The notes beneath the pieces were generated by a model. The model ran no database searches and was not told the DNA's origin. It worked only from the letters and a program-made list of their open reading frames with translations. A stretch of DNA of 64,000 bases from Candidatus Hydrogenedentota bacterium (GTDB lineage: Bacteria; Hydrogenedentota; Hydrogenedentia; Hydrogenedentales; JAGMZX01): the NCBI GenBank assembly GCA_029556545.1, contig JAKQEQ010000193.1:1-64000 (forward strand). Direction: 5' to 3'. Position numbers and translations under genes: made by a program. This document shows, piece after piece, positions 57,179-64,000 of the stretch (within the stretch, counting starts at the first letter, position 1; each line of letters opens with the position of its first letter).

Positions 57179-59863
57179 ATGACTCGGCGCATCGAGAACC
57201 CTGACCGCGCGCGGAAACCGCTGACGCTCGGGATCCGCGCGGCGTTGCTCCTGTCCCTGGCCGCATTGGTGGCGCTAATGACCGCGGGCGCGCTGGTCGT
57301 GGGCTACGTCGAGCGGCATCTCGCGGTCGAGGAGTGCGCCGACGCCGTCGTGCGCGGCGGATTGGACCGCATGGAGGCGGAACTCGACGGGCTGCTCGGT
57401 CCCGTCTACGACCGCGTCCACACAGTTCGGGACTGGACCATGCGCCGCACGTTGCCGCTGCGGGACCCGACCGCGATGTTTCACACATTGCAGCCGCTTA
57501 TCGAGAGCACGCCCATTGTGCGCGGTGTCATGTTCTACTCGAATGAGGCCTCGTTCTCCTTGCGCCGCGACGACGGCGGCTGGGTTTCCCGCGCGCGGCG
57601 CCTCGACGAAGACCTCGATGTCGCCGTCGCGTATTGGGACGACCGCGGCAATCTGATCCGCGAGGAACACGAGGCGCCCTCGTCCGCGCCGCCCACGGGC
57701 GAGCCCCTGTTTCGCGAGGCGCTTGTCCGCTGCCGGGCGCGCGGCGACCAGGACGGCGCCGGGCGCGTGGACATCTGCTGGGAATTGCCCGGCGCGGAAG
57801 GCCCCGACGCCGCCTTGCGTCTTGCGTTCGCCGTCGGACCGGGGCCGCGCGAGACCGCGGTCTCCTTTGAACTGGACTTGGCCCGGTTTGCTGAGGCGAT
57901 CGTCGGGATTCATCCGACCCCCGCCGGTTACGCGGTTGCGTTGCACGAATCCGGTCGTGTGCTCGGTTTGACGGGGTGGCGGTACGCCGCGGCCACGGCG
58001 TGTCCGGTCTTGGAGGAGATCGCACCGTCGGGAATCGGGCGTGCTTACGCGTACTGGGCCTCCGACGTGAATCAGGGCACGCGCCCGTTCGCTACGGACG
58101 CCGCCGACACCACGTGGTGGTGCGCGTTTCGGCGGATGTCATCGCGAAAGGACGCGCCCTTCGTGTTCGGCGTGGCCGCGCCCCAGCCCGACCTACTGTT
58201 CGCGGCGCGACAAGGGCGCGACTACCTGTTGCTGGTCGGCCTGTGGGGTATGGTGGCCGCGGGCGCGCTGGCGTTCGTTCTTGCCGCCGCCGTGCGTCGA
58301 CCGGTCCGCCGCTTTGTCGAGCACGTCCAACGCTACGACGCGCTCGAACCCGCCGATAACTACTGGCCGCGAAGCCGCGTCACGGAAGTGCGCTCCTTGA
58401 CCGACGCGCTCGACGAATTGTGCCGCCAGGCGGCCGCGCGCGCGCCCGCCGCCGCGGTTTCCAGAACGACGGACGTCATACCCGACGCGCAACTCCAGGC
58501 GCTCTTCACCGCGCGGAAACAGATGCGCGATGCGCGGGCGCGCCTCGAGGACCTGCGGGCGCGGCTGCGCGGACAGGAGGCCGCCGACGCCGAGACCGCG
58601 CGCCGGGCACGGGAGCAACGCGCACTGTTGCGCGACCTGGTATGTTCGCCCGACATCTGCGAGGACGACCCGCGAAAAGCGGCGGCTTTGCTCGCGGAGG
58701 CCGCCGCGCGGAGCCTCGATGTCGCGCGGGCCGCCGTATGGAGGTTGGATGACGACGGCGTGCTGACCTGTCTGGACCGTTACGACGCCTCCGCGCAGGC
58801 GCATGCCGCGGGCATGTTGTTCTCCCGCGCCGAGTTCCCCGAGCTTTTCGACGCCGTCGGAGGAAACCCCGCGTTTGCGATCCCGGACGTGAACGGGGAT
58901 CGTTGGACGCGGCGGCTCGCGGCTGCGATCGGCGGCGCGCCCGCCGCGACCGCGATCATCGCGTGCGCCATCCGCGAAGACGCGCGCATAGTGGCGCTCC
59001 TGCTGTGCGAGCACACCGGCGGCCCCCGCGAATGGACCGAGGACGAGAAGGACCAGGCGATTATTCTTGCGCATGTCCTTGCCCCGGCGCGGATCGGCGG
59101 CCTGAGCGCCGCGTCGCCGACGCGCGATACGCTCGTAGCGGCGGCGGGAGCCCAGCTCGACGCCGCGCCCGTCGTGCTCTGGACAACGGACGCGATAGGG
59201 TGCGTCACGTATGTAAGCGGCGCCATCGAGCGCCTTTACGGGTATGCGCGGGAGGAACTGCTGGGGCGGCCCTTCGCAATGCTCAGCGCGGAAGACGACG
59301 GCGCGGCGCGCCTCGAAGTGGTGGCCGATGAAACGGATGACGCGGCGCTGCGGTCGTATGTGAGTACGCACCGCCGCAAGAACGGCGAAACGATGGACGT
59401 GCGGGTCGCGTCCGCGCCGCTGCGCAATCCGGAAGGGGCGTGCGTCGGCAGGGTGGGCGTTATCGAAGCGGTGGACGAGGCCGCGCGCCTGGCCGAGGTG
59501 GGGCATCTGTTGCGCTTCCTCGCCGCGCGGGACGAACACCTGCTCCTGGCCGTGGACCGGTCCGGGCGCGTGCTCTGGCTGACGCTGTCGCCGTCCCTCG
59601 AAGACCGCCTCGAGGTCGACTTGCGCGAGGCCGCCGGCTCGAGTTTCCATGACCTGCTCCGGTCCTGGCGCGCGGCGGAACAGCAGGAGACCTTCTTCGA
59701 GACCTTGCGAACCTGCGCCGTGCGCGACGCGGTGTTCGCGGCGCAGTTTCCCGGCGGAAGCTACGAATTCGAGGCGACATTTATCCCGTTGCCGGAACGG
59801 GGCGAAGTCGCCCGCGTGTTGGTGTGCATGCGTGATGTTACGCTCGGCGGCGCCCGCACGTAG
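57179..59863 (+). CDS. Membrane sensor with CACHE-like, GAF and PAS domains but no output domain
   Basis: 894 residues. A transmembrane helix at about 18-46 and another at about 342-368 enclose a ~290-residue extracytoplasmic CACHE-like region (EELDG...IRG-type layout with TPIVRGVMFYSNEASF). After the second helix come a HAMP-like linker and coiled coil (MRDARARLEDLRARLRGQEA), a GAF domain (about 495-640), a PAS domain (about 655-770, YVSGAIERLYGYAREELLGR) and a final PAS-like domain to ~890. No histidine kinase, GGDEF, EAL, phosphatase or methyl-accepting domain is present. It may signal by protein contact. A secreted propeller protein gene follows 58 bp downstream. Confidence 0.8.
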   Translation: MTRRIENPDRARKPLTLGIRAALLLSLAALVALMTAGALVVGYVERHLAVEECADAVVRGGLDRMEAELDGLLGPVYDRVHTVRDWTMRRTLPLRDPTAMFHTLQPLIESTPIVRGVMFYSNEASFSLRRDDGGWVSRARRLDEDLDVAVAYWDDRGNLIREEHEAPSSAPPTGEPLFREALVRCRARGDQDGAGRVDICWELPGAEGPDAALRLAFAVGPGPRETAVSFELDLARFAEAIVGIHPTPAGYAVALHESGRVLGLTGWRYAAATACPVLEEIAPSGIGRAYAYWASDVNQGTRPFATDAADTTWWCAFRRMSSRKDAPFVFGVAAPQPDLLFAARQGRDYLLLVGLWGMVAAGALAFVLAAAVRRPVRRFVEHVQRYDALEPADNYWPRSRVTEVRSLTDALDELCRQAAARAPAAAVSRTTDVIPDAQLQALFTARKQMRDARARLEDLRARLRGQEAADAETARRAREQRALLRDLVCSPDICEDDPRKAAALLAEAAARSLDVARAAVWRLDDDGVLTCLDRYDASAQAHAAGMLFSRAEFPELFDAVGGNPAFAIPDVNGDRWTRRLAAAIGGAPAATAIIACAIREDARIVALLLCEHTGGPREWTEDEKDQAIILAHVLAPARIGGLSAASPTRDTLVAAAGAQLDAAPVVLWTTDAIGCVTYVSGAIERLYGYAREELLGRPFAMLSAEDDGAARLEVVADETDDAALRSYVSTHRRKNGETMDVRVASAPLRNPEGACVGRVGVIEAVDEAARLAEVGHLLRFLAARDEHLLLAVDRSGRVLWLTLSPSLEDRLEVDLREAAGSSFHDLLRSWRAAEQQETFFETLRTCAVRDAVFAAQFPGGSYEFEATFIPLPERGEVARVLVCMRDVTLGGART

Positions 59864-59921
59864 GAGCGGGCTCGTGCGTCCGCGCGATACATTGCCGCGA
59901 CCGGGCAAGAAAGGAGTTGTG

Positions 59922-62060
59922 ATGCTTTATCGGATGCCACACTGTGCCATCCTGTTGGGAATTCTCCCGGCGATGCTGTGGACTGTGAGCGCTTGGGCCG
60001 AGTCGGCGCCCCATCGTATCGGGCGCTTTCCCCAGGAAATTGCGCATCATTACACTGCTGACAACGGCCTGCCCTCGGACGACGTGACGTGCGTGTGGAT
60101 CGACGGCGGCGGCAGGGTGCTGGCCTTGGCGGGGGGGCAAGTCGTCGTATTCGACGGCGCGGCGTGGGTCGCCTTGGATGCGCCCACGGTGCCCCCGGCG
60201 CCGCAGCCGCGCGCCGCGACGTATCCCGGCAAGCCCACGGCCTACGCGACGCGCGAGGGACTGCTCCTCGAGGCGGCCACCGGCGCGCGGACGCCCCTCG
60301 ATATTCACGACGGGCTGGGCCGCCGCTGGGCCGCGTCGGACGTGCGCGGCGTCGCCTATGACCCCGAAGGCCGCCTGTGGTTCGCCACGCTTGCCGGCGC
60401 GGGCCATCAAACAACGGAAGGTTGGAAATTCTTCACGGGTCAGGAGGGGCTTCCCTACAACGACTTTACCTGCGTCGTGGCCGTGCCGGACGGCGAGATG
60501 TGGTTCGGCACGACGAAGGGCGCCATACGTTACGACGGCAAGGAATGGGCCTATCGGCAGGGGCTGCGCTGGCTGCCCGACGACCACGTGCGCGACATCG
60601 CCGTGGACGGCGACGGGAACGTCTGGTTCGCGACGCCGCGCGGCATCGGCCGTATCGAGCGGCGCATGATGACCCTCGCGGAGAAGGCGGCGCACTACGA
60701 AGACGAAATGGACCTGATCCGCCGCACGCCCTTCGGGTACGTCTCGGAAGTCCACCTGAAAGCGCCCGGCGACAGAAGCGAAATCATCCGCAGCGACAGC
60801 GACAACGACGGTCTCTGGACCAGCATGTACGGCGCGGGCGAATGCTTCGCCTACGCGGCCACGGGCGACCCGAAGGCGAAAGACCGCGCGAAGCGCGCCT
60901 TCGAGGCGCTGCGCTTCTTGCAGAAGGTCACCCAGGGCGCGGAACACAGCCCGCCCCACGGCTACGTTGCGCGCACCATCCTGCCCACGGACGGCCCCGA
61001 CCCGAACGTCGGGCGTATCGAGCGGGACCTCGAACATCGCGAGAAGAATGACTCGCTGTGGAAGATTTACGAGCCGCGCTGGCCCAAGAGCGCCGACGGC
61101 CAATGGTATTTCAAGACCGACACCAGTTCCGACGAACTGGACGGGCATTATTTCTTCTATCCGCTCTATTACGACCTCGTCGCCGACACGGAGGAGGAGA
61201 AGGATCGCGTCCGCGAGGTCGTGCGCGATCTTACCAACCATCTCGTCGAACACGGGTTCTATCTCGTCGACCATGACGGGACCCCGACACGCTGGGCCGT
61301 GTACGGGCCGGCCTCACTCAATAACGATCCCATGTGGTTCCCCGAGCGCGGCCTGAACTCATTGAGCATTCTCTCCTACCTCGCCGTCGCCTCGCACGTG
61401 ACCGGCGACCCGAAATATGACGCGGCCGCGCGCGAACTCATCGACAAGCACGGGTACGCGCACAACCTCATGTTCCCGAAGCTCCAATTCGGCGTGGGTT
61501 CCGGCAACCAGTCGGACGACGAGATGGCCGTCATGAGTTACTACAGCCTTCTCAAGTGCACGAAGGACGAAAAACTCCGCGATCAGGCCCTCGCGTCATT
61601 CTACATGTATTGGATTCTTGAACAGCCAGAAATGAACCCCCTTTTCAATTTCGCCTACGCCGCCCACGGCATCGGCGCGAAGGTCACCGACCCCTACGGC
61701 ACGTACGGGATTGCGCCATGGCGGGGCTGGATCGAGGACACCGTCGCGACGCTCAAGGGGTTTTCGCTCGACCGCTGCAACTGGGGCCATCTCAACAGCC
61801 ACCGCATTGACATCGTGCGTCTGCCCCGGCAACAGGCCTCCGAGCCCACGGTGCCCATGCGCCGCGACCGCGGCCATCGCGTCAACGGCAAGGTCCTCCC
61901 CGTCGAGAACCGCCACTTCGGCCACTGGAACACCGACCCCTGGCAACTCGATTACGGCGGCGACGGCCGCGAACTGGCAAATGGAACGGTCTTCCTCTTG
62001 CCCTACTACATGGGGCTTTATCACGGGTTTATCGAGGAAATCCCCGAAGCCCCGGAGTGA
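59922..62060 (+). CDS. Secreted propeller-(alpha/alpha) toroid fusion protein
   Basis: 712 residues with a signal peptide (CAILLGILPAMLWTVSAWA). Residues ~35-245 carry two-component-regulator-type propeller repeats (ADNGLPSDDVTCVWIDGGGR, GVAYDPEGRLWFAT, VVAVPDGEMWFGTTKGAIRY, DIAVDGDGNVWFATPRGIGR), too few for a closed propeller. From ~250 the sequence becomes an (alpha/alpha)-toroid-like helical domain (SDNDGLWTSMYGAGECFAYA, DELDGHYFFYPLYYDLVADT, NPLFNFAYAAHGIG) similar in feel to glycosidases or lyases. ATG 59922 has AAGGAG upstream. The catalytic role is unproven. Confidence 0.65.
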   Translation: MLYRMPHCAILLGILPAMLWTVSAWAESAPHRIGRFPQEIAHHYTADNGLPSDDVTCVWIDGGGRVLALAGGQVVVFDGAAWVALDAPTVPPAPQPRAATYPGKPTAYATREGLLLEAATGARTPLDIHDGLGRRWAASDVRGVAYDPEGRLWFATLAGAGHQTTEGWKFFTGQEGLPYNDFTCVVAVPDGEMWFGTTKGAIRYDGKEWAYRQGLRWLPDDHVRDIAVDGDGNVWFATPRGIGRIERRMMTLAEKAAHYEDEMDLIRRTPFGYVSEVHLKAPGDRSEIIRSDSDNDGLWTSMYGAGECFAYAATGDPKAKDRAKRAFEALRFLQKVTQGAEHSPPHGYVARTILPTDGPDPNVGRIERDLEHREKNDSLWKIYEPRWPKSADGQWYFKTDTSSDELDGHYFFYPLYYDLVADTEEEKDRVREVVRDLTNHLVEHGFYLVDHDGTPTRWAVYGPASLNNDPMWFPERGLNSLSILSYLAVASHVTGDPKYDAAARELIDKHGYAHNLMFPKLQFGVGSGNQSDDEMAVMSYYSLLKCTKDEKLRDQALASFYMYWILEQPEMNPLFNFAYAAHGIGAKVTDPYGTYGIAPWRGWIEDTVATLKGFSLDRCNWGHLNSHRIDIVRLPRQQASEPTVPMRRDRGHRVNGKVLPVENRHFGHWNTDPWQLDYGGDGRELANGTVFLLPYYMGLYHGFIEEIPEAPE

Positions 62061-62093
62061 CCATGTCGGAATTCCGGCGGGTTCATCGGTCTA

Positions 62094-63461
62094 TTACGCC
62101 CAGTCCTGCTCGATTTCCTCGAGGGTTCTGCCTTCGGTCCTTGGCACGAAGCGCCATACGAAGAAGAAGCACAGGACGCACATGACGGCGTAGAGGAAGA
62201 AGCTGTTGCCGGAGAAGGTTTCGAGCAGCCAGGGAAAGGTCTGCGATACGCCGTAGCACGCGATCCACAGGCAGACCGTGGCGACGGACATGGCCGTGCC
62301 CCGCACGCGGGTCGGGAAGATTTCCGATAGCACCACCCACACCACCGGCCCCATCGCGACGGCGAACGACGCCACGTAGGCCAATACGAGCAGTAACACG
62401 AGCAACCCCTCGAATCGGTCAAGCTGGTACGCGAGGCCCAGCGCGGCCAGCGACGCGCCCATGCCGGCGGACGCCACGAGCAACAACCGTTTCCGGCCCA
62501 CGCGATCGACCACCCAGATGGCGACGAGCGTGAACAGGACGTTCACGACGCCGACAATCACGGTTTCGTAGATTGCGGTGTCGGCGGCGCGCCCGACGCT
62601 CTTGAAAATCTCGGGCGCGTAATACAGCACGACGTTGATGCCCGTTACTTGTTGCAGCACGGCGAGGGTGATCCCGACGAACATGGCCATGCGCATGCCC
62701 GGTCTGAGCAGTTGCAGCACCGAGCGGTCTTCGTGGGCTATGGCGTCGCCGATCTCGGCCATGTCCGCCCGCGCCTGATCCGCGCCGTTGATGCGGGCGA
62801 GGGTGGCGAAGGCCGCGACGTTCCGGCCGTTCTTGACGAGCCAGCGCGGGCTCTCGGGCACGGCGAAGAGCAGCACGAAGAACAACAGCGCGGGGATCGT
62901 CTCGGAGGCGAACATCCAGCGCCAGCCCGAGGCGACGTTCCACGCTTCGCCGCCGATGTGCATGCCGAACCGCGCGATCAGGGCATTCACGAAGTAGACG
63001 ACCAGCATGCCGCCGACGATGGTCAGTTGATTCAGGGATACGAGGCGGCCCCGGATGCGCGCGGGCGCGACTTCGGCAATGTACAGCGGCGACAGCATGG
63101 ACGCCGCGCCGACGCCGAGTCCGCCCAATATCCGCGCAATCGCGAATTGCGTCACCGACTCGGGAATCGCGGACAGGACGGCGGACACCGAAAACAGGAC
63201 GGCGGAGAGTATGAGCACCTTCTTGCGGCCCAGCCAGTCGCTCAGGACGCCCGCGAAGCACGCCCCGACAATGCAGCCGGTCAACGCGCTGGACGCCGCC
63301 CAGCCGCGCATGTGCGCATCGAGCCCGAAGTAGTCGCTCAGGTAGCCGATGGCCCCCGAGATCACCGCCGTGTCGTAGCCGAAGAGCAGCCCGCCCAACG
63401 CCGCCACGGAAGCGAGCACGAAGGCATAACCGGCGCCGCCCTCCGAGTCCTGTCTTGACAT
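62094..63461 (-). CDS. Sugar:H+ symporter (MFS sugar porter, XylE-like)
   Basis: 455 residues with 12 predicted transmembrane helices. Sugar-porter signatures are intact: LASVAALGGLLFGYDTAVIS, DWLGRKK (the GRR/K motif between helices 2 and 3), PLYIAEVAPARIRGRLVSLN, PESPRWLVK, QQVTGINVVLYYAPEIF, and the second-half motifs DRVGRKRL and SEIFPTRVRGTAMS. This family imports hexoses or pentoses with protons; specificity is not assigned. ATG 63461 was chosen because the protein then begins with a short cytoplasmic tail before helix 1. It is convergent with the propeller-fusion gene, 33 bp apart. Confidence 0.92.
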   Translation of the reverse strand: MSRQDSEGGAGYAFVLASVAALGGLLFGYDTAVISGAIGYLSDYFGLDAHMRGWAASSALTGCIVGACFAGVLSDWLGRKKVLILSAVLFSVSAVLSAIPESVTQFAIARILGGLGVGAASMLSPLYIAEVAPARIRGRLVSLNQLTIVGGMLVVYFVNALIARFGMHIGGEAWNVASGWRWMFASETIPALLFFVLLFAVPESPRWLVKNGRNVAAFATLARINGADQARADMAEIGDAIAHEDRSVLQLLRPGMRMAMFVGITLAVLQQVTGINVVLYYAPEIFKSVGRAADTAIYETVIVGVVNVLFTLVAIWVVDRVGRKRLLLVASAGMGASLAALGLAYQLDRFEGLLVLLLVLAYVASFAVAMGPVVWVVLSEIFPTRVRGTAMSVATVCLWIACYGVSQTFPWLLETFSGNSFFLYAVMCVLCFFFVWRFVPRTEGRTLEEIEQDWA

Positions 63462-63605
63462 GGTTCCCACGCTTTCCCATAGGCCGATCCGGCCGTGGCG
63501 ATGCGCCAGAGTCTTCCCCCCGGCGAAAGCCGCGGAGAGGCAAAGGCGACCGCTATCTAACAGGAACGGCGACGTGCGATGCAAGCGGATCGCGCGCGCC
63601 GCCGT

Positions 63606-63635
63606 TTGGGGGCGCTGTGCGGGGCCTGCTATATT
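63606..63635 (+). promoter_or_regulatory. Promoter for the URO-D family gene
   Basis: TTGGGG (63606-63611), 18-bp spacer and TATATT (63630-63635) with TGC before it, an extended -10; 49 bp before the ATG. Confidence 0.45.
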
Positions 63636-63684
63636 GCGGGAAGCGTTGATGCCTTGAAGAAGCGATACGGGGAGAACCACGATC

Positions 63685-64000
63685 ATGACTTCGCGGGAGC
63701 GTGTGAACACCGCCTTGAATCATGCCGAGCCGGACCGGACGCCGCTGGACCTGGGCGCGTCGGCGGTCACCGGCATGCATGTCAGTTCGGTTTATCTTTT
63801 GCGGCAGGCCCTCGGGCTGGACGCGCCGGGGACGCCCGTGAAGGTGGTCGAGCCGTATCAGATGCTCGGCGAGATTGCGCCGGACCTGATCGACGCATTG
63901 GGCGTGGACGTGGTGGGTTTGGGCGGATCGCGCACGTTGTTCGGTTTCAGAAACGAGGGATGGAAGGAATGGCGGCTCTTCGACAACACGCCCGTGCTCG
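63685..64000 (+). CDS. Uroporphyrinogen decarboxylase (URO-D) family protein, N-terminal part
   Basis: 105 residues before the window ends. The start TSRERVNTALNHAEPDRTPL and DLGASAVTGMHVSSVYLLRQ are typical of URO-D-fold proteins of the methyltransferase-like branch common near sugar and one-carbon genes, rather than of haem-pathway HemE. VVEPYQMLGEIAPDLIDALG is the expected first helix pair. ATG 63685 follows GGGGAG. The catalytic core lies beyond the window, so the exact role cannot be assessed. Confidence 0.75.
   Translation, partial: MTSRERVNTALNHAEPDRTPLDLGASAVTGMHVSSVYLLRQALGLDAPGTPVKVVEPYQMLGEIAPDLIDALGVDVVGLGGSRTLFGFRNEGWKEWRLFDNTPVL

Overview
The window is a GC-rich bacterial chromosome segment with tightly packed genes, many ATG/TGA overlaps and clear AAGGAG-type ribosome sites. 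The gene mix is secreted sugar-active enzymes, Gfo/Idh/MocA oxidoreductases, a TIM-barrel sugar isomerase, a TMTC-like TPR membrane protein, elaborate PAS/GAF sensors, many toxin-antitoxin (TA) remnants and many small palindromic repeats. This resembles uncultured polysaccharide-degrading lineages such as Hydrogenedentota or PVC-related groups. That placement is an inference from gene content; no rRNA or marker tree is available here. No tRNA, rRNA, CRISPR array or intact insertion sequence was seen.

Layout. 1-2.3 kb: end of a HAD phosphatase, then an ECF sigma factor overlapping a membrane anti-sigma factor. 2.3-7 kb: secreted PhoD-like phosphatase, an orphan HTH protein and a GH127 arabinofuranosidase-like enzyme, all on minus. 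7-8.5 kb: a decayed PIN module and an intact UPF0175/DUF3368 TA pair. 8.6-15.6 kb: housekeeping core (class II aldolase, IspH, phosphomannomutase, FtsK and a RodZ-like HTH protein). 15.8-19 kb: large secreted glycosidase-like protein, then MNT/HEPN remnants. 19.1-20.5 kb: CopG/RelE TA pair with a visible operator, then a gene-poor stretch with strong hairpins. 20.5-25.8 kb: REC-PAS-kinase, REC with a degenerate GGDEF domain, and a multi-PAS membrane kinase. 25.9-28.5 kb: sugar isomerase, YgiT zinc finger, small antitoxin-like ORF and oxidoreductase. 28.4-33.8 kb: TMTC-like protein and DUF6259-like protein, both carrying in-frame interspersed repeats. 33.8-37.6 kb: membrane protein, a PPX/GppA-type HD protein paired with a CHAD protein, and an HTH protein. 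37.6-43.5 kb: repeat-rich DNA, TIGR02757, DUF998, a Tat-exported oxidoreductase, and an AbrB antitoxin whose PIN toxin is cut short at a repeat. 42.6-47.9 kb: purine genes purM-purL, an orphan hicB, and purQ. 48-51 kb: three exported proteins including a metzincin lipoprotein. 51.3-57 kb: sugar nucleotidyltransferase, membrane protein, amidohydrolase and glycosyltransferase. 57-64 kb: a CACHE-GAF-PAS sensor with no output domain, a propeller-(alpha/alpha) toroid fusion, a sugar/H+ symporter and the start of a URO-D family protein.

The secreted hydrolases, sugar porter, isomerase and oxidoreductases together suggest scavenging of plant- or algal-type glycans, though none forms a classical PUL with SusC/D. 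The most distinctive theme is small-scale genome decay. At least nine TA-type loci are present, of which only two look intact. Several palindromic repeat families sit between genes, at a toxin breakpoint and, in two cases, in frame inside coding sequence.
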